A DNA stretch of 64,000 bases from Deltaproteobacteria bacterium (GCA_021849045.1 JAJZTK010000001.1:1-64000), one strand, 5' to 3'. Positions 8,969 through 19,687 are shown, numbered from the stretch's first letter. The notes: generated by a model not told the origin, from the letters alone. A program made the numbers and translations.

Positions 8969-10954
8969 TCAATGCGCCCAGATCATGAGGACAAAGAGCG
9001 TGGCAAAGATATACAGCACATAGATATGAAGCTGGCCATGCTGCACCCTCCTGAGAAAGGAAAAGCCCAGGCCGGCCAAGTGAAAGACCGGGGTCAGAAT
9101 CCGGTCGAGCACTGTTTCGGTAACCTCATACTGAAATCTTGCGCCGGCAGAGGGCATCGGTACGGTCAAGATGGGCCGCCGGCGGTTGGGGGCCACGATC
9201 GTCCCCAGTAACGATACCACCATTTCGCTGAACGAGGTACCGGTATACTGCATTCTGGCAGTCGGTTCGAGGTAGCCGCAGCCCCAGGTGGCCCCCCGGG
9301 AGCAGGGCAGCCTGCGCAGCCGCAGCAGGTATGCAGCTCCAACCACCAGGACGAGGACGAGGAGCAGGGAATTGGCCATCGTGAGCGGCACCAGGGGCAC
9401 CTGACCGGTGACGTGGACAATGGCGGGGGCAGCCAGGCCGCCATACAATCCAACCGCCGGAGTAACCAGCCGCATCAGCAGCACGGGCGCCAAACCGCCA
9501 ACCAGACAGCCCAGCGCCAGCAGGGCCATCGGACCAGTCATCGCCGCCGGTGCTTCATGGCTCCGGGCAGCGCCGGCCGAGCGGGGTGTGCCGAGAAAGA
9601 TGATGCCATAGAGCTTGACAAAGGTTATGACCGCCAAGCCGCCGACCAGCGCCAGTACCGGGGCCACCAGGGCCGCCAGCGGCAGCGGGTCCACGATGCC
9701 ATCGGTGATGGCACCGACATAGAGAAACAGTTCCCCGACAAAGCCGTTGAGCGGCGGCAGCCCGCAGATGGCAAGGGAGCCGATCAGGAAGAGCGGCGTC
9801 GTCAGCGGCATGCGCCGGCCAAGCCCCCCCATCAGGTCTATTTCACGGGTGCCGGTACCATGAATCAGCACCCCGCTTCCCAGAAAGAGGAGCGATTTGA
9901 ACAGACCGTGATTGACGATATGGATGAAGGCGCCGGACAGACCGCAAACCACCAGATACGGGGCGTGCAGCTGAAGTCCGACCAGCGCCAGCCCGATGCC
10001 GATGAAGATGATGCCGACATTCTCGATGCTGCTGCAGGCCAGGAGGCGTTTCAGGTCCCGTTGGCCCGCAGCCAGGGCAATGCCGTTGATCGCGGACCAG
10101 GCGCCGAGCACGAGGACCAGCCAGCCGAGCCAGACCGGCAGCAGGTCGAAGAACGACAACGTCCGCAGGATGCCGTAGACCCCCATCTTCAGCATCAGGC
10201 CGGACATCATGGCCGACACATGGCTGGGGGCATTGGCGTGGGCCCCGGGAAGCCAGAAATGGAGCGGCATCAGGCCGGCCTTGCCGCCGAAGCCGATCAG
10301 GGCGGCGATAATAACGACCGTTGCATAGGGCCACGACTGGGTCAGGGCATGCGCTGCCGGAAACGTGTAACTGCCGGTCGTACCTCGCAGCAGTGAAAAC
10401 ATGACGAACAGCGCCATGGTGCCGGTGTGGGTGGCAATGAGGTAGACGGTGCCAACCCGCTGCACCTCGGAACTCTGCTGTTCGGTCGTCAGCAGGAAAT
10501 AGGCCGACAGGGCCATGACCTCCCAGGCAACGAGAAACAGTACGCCGTGGCGGGCCATGACCACCATGACCATCGCGGCGGCAAACAGTCCGAGAAACAG
10601 CGTCAGCCTTCCGGCGCTGGCCTTTTCCCTGGCCGGCCAGTAGGCGATCGAATAGATCGAGACGCACCCGGCAACGAGAAACAGGGGGAGGAGGAAGAGC
10701 ATAGAGAGATGATCGACGGACAGAAGAGCCGGTCCGAACGGCAAAGGCCAGTCGATCTGGTAGGCAGCTGCCGGAGAGCCGCTGATGAGCGCGATGACAG
10801 CGAACTCCCCGAGAAGCGCAGCCAGCACAACCAGGACAGCGGCAATTCGCTGCCCCCAGACCGGACGATTCAACAGCACTCCCGGCACCCCCGAGAGCGC
10901 CATCAGCGTTGCCGCGGTCAGAATGCACACCACCGGCTCACCGGAAAAGATCAC
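8969..10954 (-). CDS. HyfB/NuoL-like proton-translocating subunit (copy 1)
   Basis: GLMPLHFWLPGAHANAPSHVSAMMSGLMLKMG, DLKRLLACSSIENVGII, NHGLFKSLLFLGSG. Confidence 0.85.
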   Translation of the reverse strand: MIFSGEPVVCILTAATLMALSGVPGVLLNRPVWGQRIAAVLVVLAALLGEFAVIALISGSPAAAYQIDWPLPFGPALLSVDHLSMLFLLPLFLVAGCVSIYSIAYWPAREKASAGRLTLFLGLFAAAMVMVVMARHGVLFLVAWEVMALSAYFLLTTEQQSSEVQRVGTVYLIATHTGTMALFVMFSLLRGTTGSYTFPAAHALTQSWPYATVVIIAALIGFGGKAGLMPLHFWLPGAHANAPSHVSAMMSGLMLKMGVYGILRTLSFFDLLPVWLGWLVLVLGAWSAINGIALAAGQRDLKRLLACSSIENVGIIFIGIGLALVGLQLHAPYLVVCGLSGAFIHIVNHGLFKSLLFLGSGVLIHGTGTREIDLMGGLGRRMPLTTPLFLIGSLAICGLPPLNGFVGELFLYVGAITDGIVDPLPLAALVAPVLALVGGLAVITFVKLYGIIFLGTPRSAGAARSHEAPAAMTGPMALLALGCLVGGLAPVLLMRLVTPAVGLYGGLAAPAIVHVTGQVPLVPLTMANSLLLVLVLVVGAAYLLRLRRLPCSRGATWGCGYLEPTARMQYTGTSFSEMVVSLLGTIVAPNRRRPILTVPMPSAGARFQYEVTETVLDRILTPVFHLAGLGFSFLRRVQHGQLHIYVLYIFATLFVLMIWAH

Positions 10955-11023
10955 GCATACCTCACCCCTACCCCCTCACGCATATCGAGGCACAACACGT
11001 CTCCAGGGCGGCATAAAATCGTT

Positions 11024-11049
11024 ATGTGTTGTAAAATTTTATGACACAT
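11024..11049. promoter_or_regulatory. Operator-like 26-bp near-perfect palindrome in the divergent Ehr/mazE intergenic region
   Basis: atgtgttgtaaaattttatgacacat (11 of 13 pairs match). Confidence 0.6.
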
Positions 11050-11138
11050 GTAAAAAATATATGGTATAAATATGCATACGTCAATGAAATTATGAGACAT
11101 CCTGACAATGCACGACATATAGCAAGGAGAGCACCGTC

Positions 11139-11375
11139 ATGCCGAACACCCGATTGAATATCACGCTGCCAACCACGATCGTGGACGATATCAAGGCCCT
11201 GTATGGGCAGCGGGGATTGAGCCAGTTCCTGGAGGAGGCGGCCCGGGAAAAGCTTGATGAGGTGAAGAAGAAGGCGTACAAAGGGCTGATCGAAGGATAC
11301 CAGTCCACTGCCGAAGATACGAAGGAAGTGCTCAAGAAATTCGAGGCTGCGGTGACGGAGAAGCGCGATGTTTAA
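11139..11375 (+). CDS. MazE-like / ribbon-helix-helix antitoxin
   Basis: RLNITLPTTIVDDIKALYGQRGLSQFLEEAAREKL RHH-like N-terminus; overlaps downstream MazF-like ORF. Confidence 0.7.
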   Translation: MPNTRLNITLPTTIVDDIKALYGQRGLSQFLEEAAREKLDEVKKKAYKGLIEGYQSTAEDTKEVLKKFEAAVTEKRDV

Positions 11376-11751
11376 GCGCGGCGGAATCTATGCGGTCAAA
11401 CTGCCCCATGCCGATGTGCAGGAGCCGGAAGTGTGCCCCTGCCTGGTGGTGAGCAACAATATCAGCAACGAGTATTCGCCGGTCGTGACCATTATCCCCC
11501 TGAGTTTTACCCGGCTGGGAAAGATCTATGATTTCGAGACATTCCTGCCGGCTTCGGGCAACGGGTTGGGAAAGGATGCCAAGATCAGCTCCCATATCCT
11601 GATCACCATCGACAAGACCAACGTGATCGGTAACCGGCTCGGCTTTATCAACAAAACGCTCATGAGCCAGGTGGATAAGGCTCTCTGCCTGCAGCTCGGC
11701 ATCGAGGAGACGCCGGCATACCCCAGCCCTGTTAAACAGGATAAAGGATAA
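11368..11751 (+). CDS. MazF/PemK-like toxin
   Basis: FKRGGIYAVKLP...PCLVVSNNISNEYSPVVTIIPLS architecture; 8 nt overlap with antitoxin ORF. Confidence 0.75.
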   Translation: MFKRGGIYAVKLPHADVQEPEVCPCLVVSNNISNEYSPVVTIIPLSFTRLGKIYDFETFLPASGNGLGKDAKISSHILITIDKTNVIGNRLGFINKTLMSQVDKALCLQLGIEETPAYPSPVKQDKG

Positions 11752-11756
11752 CCACC

Positions 11757-12440
11757 ATGCTGCTTGAACCGTCCGAGGCCGCACAGGCTTTAAATGTCGA
11801 TGAAAAAACCGTTGTACGCTGGATCAGGAAAGACAACCTGCCCGCGGAGTCCCTCCATGGAGACTACCGGATCAACCCGGTGGACCTGCTGGAATGGGCA
11901 ACGGAGCGCGGCATAAAGGTCAACCCGGCCCTGTACAAGATGCATGATGCGGATGAGCGGCCGTTGCCGACCTTGAGCCAGGCGCTGCAGGCAGGAGGCA
12001 TCCATTGCGGCTTCCCCGGTGACGACAAGGAAACGGTGCTGCGTAATACGGTTGCCATCCTGGATCTGCCGTCGGAGATCGATCCCGACTTCATCCTGCA
12101 GGTGCTGCTGGCACGCGAAGCCATGGGCACGACGGCCGTCGGCGACGGCATCGCCATCCCCCACGTGCGCAACCCGATCCTGGTGCAGTTGCCGGTCCCG
12201 AAGATCGCCCTCTGCTTCCTCTCGGAGCCGGTGGATTTCGGGGCGCTGGACGGCAAGCCGGTACAGATACTGTTCACCATAATCTCGCCGACCATCAGAA
12301 TGCACCTGCATCTGCTCTCAAAACTGGCCTACTGCTTGCGCGATGAGCGCTTGCGCGATATCCTTGGCAAGCAATGCAACGCCGAGGCGATCATGAACAC
12401 CATTCTTGAAATCGAACAGGATATCGGCAAAGGGGCATGA
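11757..12440 (+). CDS. HTH (excisionase/MerR-type) + PTS EIIA(Fru/Ntr) fusion regulator
   Basis: N-terminal LLEPSEAAQALNVDEKTVVRWIRKDNLPA; C-terminal EIIA with GDGIAIPHVR (phospho-His site) and PVQILFTIISP. Confidence 0.8.
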   Translation: MLLEPSEAAQALNVDEKTVVRWIRKDNLPAESLHGDYRINPVDLLEWATERGIKVNPALYKMHDADERPLPTLSQALQAGGIHCGFPGDDKETVLRNTVAILDLPSEIDPDFILQVLLAREAMGTTAVGDGIAIPHVRNPILVQLPVPKIALCFLSEPVDFGALDGKPVQILFTIISPTIRMHLHLLSKLAYCLRDERLRDILGKQCNAEAIMNTILEIEQDIGKGA

Positions 12441-14446
12441 TGACCGGCGACCCGACGGCACACCTTCCTGCCGTGTTCCTCATGGGAGCGGCGTTCCTGG
12501 CCGCGTTTTCAGGCACACCGCTCCTGGTGCGAGTTCTGAACCCAACCGTTGGCCAGCGACTCGCTGCTATTGCGATGACCGTGGCGGCCGCAGGAGGTGT
12601 TGCCGGTGCCGTACTGACGCTGCTCCAGCGTCAACAGGTTACCTATCAACTGGCCTGGCCGTTCCCTTTCGGTCCTGCCGAGTGCGGCATCGACCCGCTC
12701 ACCGCCTTTTTTGCCCTGCCGATCCTCATCGTTGCCGCCTGCTGCAGCATCTACGCCCTCGACTACTGGCCTGCCGGGAGCAACCCCCGCACGGTCCGCA
12801 AGCTGACCTTCTTTTTCGGCCTGCTGGTGTCGGCCATGCTCTTCGTCACTATGGCACGGTCGGCCGGCCTGTTTCTGCTGGCTTGGGAAATCATGGCGCT
12901 TGCCGCCTACTTCGTCCTCACCACCGACGACCACACGCCGGAGGTGCGCGACGCCGGCACGCTGTACCTGATCTGCACCCATACGGGGACCCTGGCCCTG
13001 TTCGCCCTGTTCGCCCTGCTGAAGAGCATCTCCGGCAGCTTCACCTTTCCGGTGGCTGGTTCACTGACCGCCACGGCGCCGCTGGCCTCAGCCCTGTTTC
13101 TGCTCGCCCTGTTCGGGTTCGGCTTCAAGGCCGGGCTCATGCCGCTGCACATCTGGCTCCCGTCGGCCCATGCCAATGCACCCAGTCACGTATCCGCCAT
13201 CATGTCCGGTATCATCCTCAAGATCGGCATCTACGGGCTGGTGCGCACACTGTCGTTTTTTACGGGCATACCGCTCTGGTGGGGCTTGGTCGTTATCGTC
13301 CTCGGCATGGTTTCGGGAATCGTCGGGGTGCTCTTTGCCCTGGGACAGCACGACCTGAAACGGCTGCTGGCCTATCACAGCATCGAGAACATCGGCATCA
13401 TCACCATGGGGATCGGCACGGCGCTGATCGGTACGGCTACCGGTTCACCGACCCTCATGCTGCTGGGAATGGCCGGCGCGCTCCTGCACGTGCTGAACCA
13501 TGCCACCTTCAAGGCGCTGCTTTTCCTCGGCGCCGGCTCCGTGATCCATGCCGTCGCAACCCGTGAAATCGATCGCATGGGCGGACTGCTGCGGACCATG
13601 CCCTGGACCGCCGCATCGTTTATCATCGGCGCCGTGGCCATTTGCGGTCTGCCACCCCTCAACGGTTTTGTCAGTGAATTTATGATCTACCTCGGCTTCT
13701 TCAACGGCACGGTTGCAGGCAGCGGTGCAGGGGCCATCGGTACCGCTCTCGCCACTCCGGCCCTGGCCCTGATTGGCGGGTTGGCAGTGGCCTGTTTCGT
13801 CAAGGTGGTCGGTATCGTCTTTCTCGGCACCCCCCGTGCGCCGCTTCCGGGGTCCGTCCATGAGGCAACCTGGACCATGCGGCTCCCGATGGCGGCATTG
13901 GCCATTGTCTGCCTCACCATCGGCGTGGCGCCGGTCGCGATGGCCCCACTGCTGGAATCTGCCGTAACCGCTTGGCTGCCAAGTTCACCCCGATCCGTTT
14001 CCCTGGAGTCAGTTGCCCCTCTGAACTGGATTTCAGCCCTTGCCGTTGCTCTGATTATCATCACCTTCTGTCTGGTGCTCTGGTACCGCGGCCTGGTGAA
14101 GAAAGCTACCGTGGCCAGCGCCGGCACCTGGGGATGCGGCTATCTCGACCCGAGCAGCAGAATGCAGTACAGCGCGTCGTCCTTTGCCGACATGCTGGTG
14201 AGCCTCTTTGCCGGCATTCTGCGTCCCGAGCGCCACGCGCCGCACATCGCCGGGTCTTTCCCTGCCGACCCCCATTTTGAGAGCCATGTGCCGGAAGCCG
14301 TCCTCGAACGGATATATCTACCCCTCCTCGCCCGCATCTATGAGAAGTTCCTGCCCATCAGAAGACTACAACACGGACACCTGCATCTCTACATCTTCTA
14401 CACCTTCATCACCCTGGTCGTGCTTATCGTCGTCAGTTTGGCCTGA
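12437..14446 (+). CDS. HyfB/NuoL-like proton-translocating subunit (copy 2)
   Basis: Paralog of the 8969-10954 protein: GLMPLHIWLPSAHANAPSHVSAIMSG, GTWGCGYLDPSSRMQYSASSFADML; ATGA overlap with the EIIA gene. Confidence 0.85.
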   Translation: MMTGDPTAHLPAVFLMGAAFLAAFSGTPLLVRVLNPTVGQRLAAIAMTVAAAGGVAGAVLTLLQRQQVTYQLAWPFPFGPAECGIDPLTAFFALPILIVAACCSIYALDYWPAGSNPRTVRKLTFFFGLLVSAMLFVTMARSAGLFLLAWEIMALAAYFVLTTDDHTPEVRDAGTLYLICTHTGTLALFALFALLKSISGSFTFPVAGSLTATAPLASALFLLALFGFGFKAGLMPLHIWLPSAHANAPSHVSAIMSGIILKIGIYGLVRTLSFFTGIPLWWGLVVIVLGMVSGIVGVLFALGQHDLKRLLAYHSIENIGIITMGIGTALIGTATGSPTLMLLGMAGALLHVLNHATFKALLFLGAGSVIHAVATREIDRMGGLLRTMPWTAASFIIGAVAICGLPPLNGFVSEFMIYLGFFNGTVAGSGAGAIGTALATPALALIGGLAVACFVKVVGIVFLGTPRAPLPGSVHEATWTMRLPMAALAIVCLTIGVAPVAMAPLLESAVTAWLPSSPRSVSLESVAPLNWISALAVALIIITFCLVLWYRGLVKKATVASAGTWGCGYLDPSSRMQYSASSFADMLVSLFAGILRPERHAPHIAGSFPADPHFESHVPEAVLERIYLPLLARIYEKFLPIRRLQHGHLHLYIFYTFITLVVLIVVSLA

Positions 14447-14501
14447 TCGTCAACGAACCTGCCGCCATCTTTTTTTGGTCTTTTAGGTATCCACCGACGC
14501 A

Positions 14502-14531
14502 AAAAGGCCCACGGTTTCCCGCGGGCCTTTT
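14502..14531. terminator. Bidirectional Rho-independent terminator
   Basis: aaaaggcccacggtttcccgcgggcctttt between convergent genes. Confidence 0.8.
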
Positions 14532-14554
14532 CATTCCCGTCTTTCTACTTCTGC

Positions 14555-15538
14555 TTAATAGTTACCGCTCTTCAACAACTTCGCCACTTCCTTGGCATGA
14601 TAAGTCAGGATCAGGTCGGCACCCGCCCGCTTGAAGGAGAGCATGGTTTCCATGATGACCCGCTCCTCGTCGATCCAGCCGTTCCTGGCCGCGGCCTTGA
14701 TCATGCTGTATTCGCCGGAGACGTTGTAGGCGGCCACCGGCAGGTTGAATTCGTTGCGCACGTCGCGGATGATGTCCAGGTACGGGAGGCCCGGCTTGAC
14801 CATGAGGATGTCGGCTCCCTCCTCCACGTCCATCTGGGCCTCGCGGAGCGCTTCGAGGCGGTTCCCCGGGTCCATCTGATAGGAGCGGCGGTCACCGAAC
14901 TGGGGGGTGGATTCGGCCGCCTCCCGGAACGGGCCGTAGTAGCCGGAGGCGTACTTGACCGCGTAGCTCATGACCGGGATATGCTCGAAGCAGTTCTCGT
15001 CCAGGATCTCTCTGATGGCCGCCACCCGGCCGTCCATCATGTCTGACGGGGCGACCATGTCGGCCCCGGCCCGGGCGTGGGAGAGCGCCTCCCTGGCCAG
15101 GAGTTCCAGGGTAGCGTCGTTGTCCACATCGCCGTCCTTGATGATGCCGCAATGACCATGGTCGGTGTATTCGCACATGCAGACGTCGGTGATGACTGCA
15201 AGGCCGGGTACCTCCTTCTTTAAGGCCCGTATCGTCTCCTGAATGATGCCATGCTCGGCATAGGCGTCGCTTCCCACGTCATCCTTCTTCTCCGGGATGC
15301 CGAAGAGGATCACTGCCGGCACACCCAGTTCATGAACCTCCTGGGCCTCGGCAACGATATGCTCGATGGATTGTTGATAGATCCCCGGCATGGAGGAGAT
15401 CTCCTTCCTGATCCCCTTGCCGAAGGCGGAGAACATCGGGTAGATCAGGTCGTTAGCCGAAAGGGTGGTCTCCCGGACCATCCTGCGGAACACCTCTTTG
15501 CCGCGGATCCGGCGGGCACGGAATTGGGGGAAGAACAT
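14555..15538 (-). CDS. hemB: Delta-aminolevulinic acid dehydratase
   Basis: [61 protein letters not shown]. Confidence 0.95.
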   Translation of the reverse strand: MFFPQFRARRIRGKEVFRRMVRETTLSANDLIYPMFSAFGKGIRKEISSMPGIYQQSIEHIVAEAQEVHELGVPAVILFGIPEKKDDVGSDAYAEHGIIQETIRALKKEVPGLAVITDVCMCEYTDHGHCGIIKDGDVDNDATLELLAREALSHARAGADMVAPSDMMDGRVAAIREILDENCFEHIPVMSYAVKYASGYYGPFREAAESTPQFGDRRSYQMDPGNRLEALREAQMDVEEGADILMVKPGLPYLDIIRDVRNEFNLPVAAYNVSGEYSMIKAAARNGWIDEERVIMETMLSFKRAGADLILTYHAKEVAKLLKSGNY

Positions 15539-15628
15539 AGTTGTTTCTCCTTTTCTTTCACCGCCGGGTGTGCAGAGCTTTTGGGGAAAGTTGCAAACAG
15601 GTTTGGCAGGGCGGCAACTCAGTCTTGT

Positions 15629-17155
15629 TTATGAATAATACTGTACTATCTCGGCCGTCATCGCCGCAAGGGTATATTCCTTCGGTTCGATGGTGACCTT
15701 CAGACCCAGCTCCCGACAGGTAGTGGCCGTAATCGGTCCGATGGCCGCCACGGCCACCCCTTCCAGAAGACCGAGGAGCCGGTTGACCCCAAGGACCTTG
15801 GCCAGGTTGTCTACGGTGGAAGAAGAGGTGAAGGTGATGCAGTCGATCCGTCGCTCCTCAAGCGCCTGGATGGCGTCTGCCGGGAGTTTGTCCGGCAGTA
15901 CGTTGCGGTAGGCGACCGGCGCCAGGACCTCGGCCCCCATCTGCGTCAGCGCCGATGGGATGACCTCCCTTGCCCGGTCGGCCCGGGGAAAGAGGACACG
16001 GACACCGGCAAGCTGAAGCCCGGCAAGCTCTACCACCAACCCTTCGGCCTTGTAGTCGGCCGGCACCAGATCGGGACGGATGCCGTGGGGAAGGAGCGAG
16101 GCGGCAGTCTTGGGGCCGACTGCGGCAACCCGACAGTTCCCAAGGGCGCGGCTGTCCTTACCCAGTTCCGCGAGGCGGGCGAAGAAATGTTTTACCGCAT
16201 TGATCGACGTGAAGATGATCCAGCCGCAGGCGGAGAGATTTGCAATGGCGGCATCCATCTCGTCCCACGACTCAGGGGGAACGATGGCGATGGTGGGACA
16301 CTCAAAGACCCTGGCACCCAGTGCCTGGAGCAGATCCCCGAATTCCCCCGCCTGATCGGCAGCCCGGGTGACCAGCATCCCCCGGCCGAAGAGGGGACGG
16401 TTATCGAACCAGCGAAGTCGTTCCCGCAGGCGAACCACCTCCCCGACCACGGTGATGGCAGGTGCCTTGAACCCGACCTGTCTGGCCTGCTCGGCGATAC
16501 CGGCCAGGGTCCCCTCCAGCACCTCCTGCTCCGGATGGGTCCCCCAGCGGACCAGGGCCACCGGGGTGTCCGCCGAACGGCCGTGGGCAATCAGGTTGGC
16601 AGTGATCTGGGGGAGGTTCTTCACCCCCATGTAGAAGACCACGGTGCCGCTGCCAAGGGAAAGCCGCTCCCAGTCGATCTCGGAGGTCTCTTTGGCCGGG
16701 TGTTCGTGCCCGGTGACAAAGGCAACCGACGTGGTCACATGACGATGGGTCAGGGGGATGCCGGCGTAGGCTGCCGCGCCGATGCCGGCCGTGACGCCGG
16801 GCACGATCTCGAACGGGATGCCGGCCTCCACCAGGGCCTCGCACTCCTCCCCCCCCCGGCCGAACACAAACGGATCCCCCCCCTTCAGGCGGGCAACCAC
16901 CTTCCCCTCCAACGCCTTCTGCACGAGAAGCTCGTTGATCTGCCGCTGCTCCCGGTTGTGGGCGCCCCCTACCTTGCCGGAATAGATCAGCTCCGCATCC
17001 GGCCGGGCATGACCGAGAAGCCGGTGGTTGGCCAGATAGTCGTACATCACCACGTCGGCCTTGGCGATGCAGTCGCGCCCCTTGACCGTGATCAGGCCCG
17101 GATCGCCGGGGCCGGCGCCGATGAGATAGACAAATCCTGATGTTCCAACGCGCAT
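15629..17155 (-). CDS. cobA-hemD: Uroporphyrinogen-III C-methyltransferase / uroporphyrinogen-III synthase fusion
   Basis: VYLIGAGPGDPGLITVKG, ARLKGGDPFVFGRGGEE; C-terminal HemD domain (FTSSSTVDNLAKVLG). Confidence 0.9.
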   Translation of the reverse strand: MRVGTSGFVYLIGAGPGDPGLITVKGRDCIAKADVVMYDYLANHRLLGHARPDAELIYSGKVGGAHNREQRQINELLVQKALEGKVVARLKGGDPFVFGRGGEECEALVEAGIPFEIVPGVTAGIGAAAYAGIPLTHRHVTTSVAFVTGHEHPAKETSEIDWERLSLGSGTVVFYMGVKNLPQITANLIAHGRSADTPVALVRWGTHPEQEVLEGTLAGIAEQARQVGFKAPAITVVGEVVRLRERLRWFDNRPLFGRGMLVTRAADQAGEFGDLLQALGARVFECPTIAIVPPESWDEMDAAIANLSACGWIIFTSINAVKHFFARLAELGKDSRALGNCRVAAVGPKTAASLLPHGIRPDLVPADYKAEGLVVELAGLQLAGVRVLFPRADRAREVIPSALTQMGAEVLAPVAYRNVLPDKLPADAIQALEERRIDCITFTSSSTVDNLAKVLGVNRLLGLLEGVAVAAIGPITATTCRELGLKVTIEPKEYTLAAMTAEIVQYYS

Positions 17156-17325
17156 TGTTTTCACTGAGGTTCCTAGATTTTTTCCGGCCATTTCGGGGAG
17201 AGACATCTGGTGTACTGTAGAGCGGTTCTTTCCCGGTGATGTCAGCCCGTTATTGATGCCGGTACAAACGGCAACGGGGCACAACCCGTTGGATGGTGCC
17301 CCGCGCATGTGGTGACAATAGGATC

Positions 17326-18279
17326 TTACACGTTTTCGTCCACCCGGCCGATTTCCCGCTGGTAGACTTCTTCAAGAATTTCCTTGCCACCGTTGCGCAA
17401 CAGCCGCTCGGCCAGTTCAGATCCCAGGTGCTCACAGGCATCCACCGGGCCGATGATGCTCTCCTTCAGCGTCCGCGTTCCGTCCACCGAGGCGATGAAC
17501 CCGGTCAGCTTCAGTTGGTCGCCGGTCACTTCGCCAAAGGCGGCAATCGGGACCTGGCACCCTCCCTCGCAACGCTTGAGCAGTGCCCGTTCGGCCCGCA
17601 CCGCGTAGCTGGTCTCCGGGTGATTGAAGAAGTCAATGGTCTCCTTGACCGCTTCGTTACATAAGGAGCACTCGATCCCCAGGGCACCCTGGCCGATGGC
17701 CGGCAGGGAGAGGTCGGTGGGAAGCAGTTCCGTAACGTTTTCAGTGAAGCCGAGGCGATTGAGACCGGCGGCCGCCAGAATCACCGCGTCGAGCCCTTCG
17801 GTGTCCAGCTTCTTCATCCGAGTTTCCACGTTGCCACGGATCACCACCATCTGCAAGTCGGGCCGCACCTTGAGTAGCTGGGCCTGGCGGCGGAGTGCCG
17901 AGGTGCCGATCTTCGCCCCTTTGGGCAGATCGGCAAACTTTACTCCTTTGGAGATGACCGCATCCCGCGGGTCTTCGCGTTCGGTGATGCAATGGAGGCC
18001 CAGCCCTTCCGGAAACTCGGTCGGGACGTCTTTCATACTGTGCACGGCGATGTCGATCTCACCGCGCAGCATCGCTTCCTCAATCTCCTTGACGAAGAGC
18101 CCCTTCCCGCCGACCTGGGCCAGGGGTACATCGAGGATCTTGTCACCGATGGTCTTGATCTTGACCAGGGTCACCTCCATTTCCGGGTAGCGCTTCTCCA
18201 GCTCGGACTTGACCCAGTTGGCCTGCCAGAGGGCCAGTTGACTGGCCCTAGTGCCGATTCTAAGTTGCTTCAGTGACAT
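17326..18279 (-). CDS. hemC: Hydroxymethylbilane synthase
   Basis: LRIGTRASQLALWQANWV, HSMKDVPTEFPEGL, ALLKRCEGGCQVPIAA. Confidence 0.95.
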   Translation of the reverse strand: MSLKQLRIGTRASQLALWQANWVKSELEKRYPEMEVTLVKIKTIGDKILDVPLAQVGGKGLFVKEIEEAMLRGEIDIAVHSMKDVPTEFPEGLGLHCITEREDPRDAVISKGVKFADLPKGAKIGTSALRRQAQLLKVRPDLQMVVIRGNVETRMKKLDTEGLDAVILAAAGLNRLGFTENVTELLPTDLSLPAIGQGALGIECSLCNEAVKETIDFFNHPETSYAVRAERALLKRCEGGCQVPIAAFGEVTGDQLKLTGFIASVDGTRTLKESIIGPVDACEHLGSELAERLLRNGGKEILEEVYQREIGRVDENV

Positions 18280-18364
18280 ATGGACTCCTTTGTTAAGACA
18301 CGAGGTCTACGTCATGAAGCATCCAGGAAATAATCCCAGTCCCCAGTCCCCGGTCCTGATTTTC

Positions 18365-19669
18365 TTACTCTTCCAGCTCGCCGAGCTCCTCACCCCCCTG
18401 GACCCCCAGGTTCAGGTCGAACAGGGCACGGAGGGCATCCACGTAAAGGTCGGTGCGCCCCCCCTGACCGCCCTGTTTCAGGAGGCTGGTCGGCGGGTGG
18501 AGCAGCTTGTTCATGATGGCGTTGGTCAGGGCCTCCAGCCGCTTCTGCCCTTCCGGCGTAAGGTCCTTCCAGCCGGCAACGGTTTTCTCCAGCTCGGTCC
18601 GGCGAACCTCGTCAAACCTGGCCCGCAAGGCCACAATCGTGGGAGTCACTTCCAGGGAGGAGAGCCACTTGAAGTACTGCCCGATCTCCTGGTTGACGAT
18701 CTCCTCGGCCTTTCCGGCCTCTTCGGCACGTTGCTGGAGATTGGCTGCCACCACCTCCTGCAGGTCGTCCACGGTATAGAGGTAGACGTTCTCCACGTCG
18801 TTGACGCCGGGATCGATGTCCCGCGGCACGGCAATGTCGATGAAAAACATCGGCTTGAGCTTGCGCCGCCGCATGACATCGTCCAGGTCCCGGGGACCGA
18901 TGATGCAGTGGGGAGCACCGGTGGAGGAGAGGATGATGTCCGCCTTGTGGAGCTGGTCGAACAGGTCTTCGAACGGGACGGCCTTGCCATCGAACTCTTC
19001 GGCCAGTTTCACGGCCCGCTCGAAGGTCCGGTTGGTGACCATGACCCCGCGCACGCCGTTGTTCAGGAAGTGCTTGGCAGCCAGCTCGCACATCTCGCCG
19101 GCACCGATCAGCATGACTGTCTTGTCGGTCAGGTCGTTGAATATCTTTCTGGCCAGTTCCACGGCGGCAAAGGCAACGGAAACGGCAGAGGAGGCGATTT
19201 TCGTCTCGGTCCGTACACGCTTGGCCACCGAGAACGCCTTGTGGAGGAACCGGTTGAGAATAATCCCGGAGGTCCTGAATTCGGCGGCATAACCGTAGGC
19301 GGTCTTGATCTGGCCGAGGATCTGCGGCTCACCGACCACCATGGAATCGAGACTGGCAGCTACCCGGAAGACGTGGCGGATCGCCTCCTCGCCGTGGTGG
19401 GTGTAGAGATGCTGCTCCAGGGTCTCCAGGGGAAAGTTGTGATAATCGGCCAGGAACCGCTTGATCCGGGCCATACCGCCGGCAATGTCACGGGTGCAGG
19501 CGTAGATCTCGACCCGGTTGCAGGTGGAGACAATGATCGCCTCGGTGACATCCGGGATCGCCACCAGTTGGTGGAGCGGCTTGTCCATCTGGGTCGGGGC
19601 GAAGGCGACTTTCTCGCGTATCTGAACCGGGGCTGTCTTGTGGGAAAGCCCCACCACAATGATGTTCAT
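18365..19669 (-). CDS. hemA: Glutamyl-tRNA reductase
   Basis: [43 protein letters not shown]. Confidence 0.95.
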   Translation of the reverse strand: MNIIVVGLSHKTAPVQIREKVAFAPTQMDKPLHQLVAIPDVTEAIIVSTCNRVEIYACTRDIAGGMARIKRFLADYHNFPLETLEQHLYTHHGEEAIRHVFRVAASLDSMVVGEPQILGQIKTAYGYAAEFRTSGIILNRFLHKAFSVAKRVRTETKIASSAVSVAFAAVELARKIFNDLTDKTVMLIGAGEMCELAAKHFLNNGVRGVMVTNRTFERAVKLAEEFDGKAVPFEDLFDQLHKADIILSSTGAPHCIIGPRDLDDVMRRRKLKPMFFIDIAVPRDIDPGVNDVENVYLYTVDDLQEVVAANLQQRAEEAGKAEEIVNQEIGQYFKWLSSLEVTPTIVALRARFDEVRRTELEKTVAGWKDLTPEGQKRLEALTNAIMNKLLHPPTSLLKQGGQGGRTDLYVDALRALFDLNLGVQGGEELGELEE

Positions 19670-19687
19670 CTCTGCGCGGCCTCTTCT

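Noticed and set aside
4412-10954. Functional group 4 [NiFe] hydrogenase
   Set aside because: Ni-ligand Cys motifs absent in the large subunit; hypABCDF at the window end probably serve hydrogenases encoded elsewhere
16085-17140. 351-aa plus-strand ORF
   Set aside because: Antisense shadow of cobA-hemD
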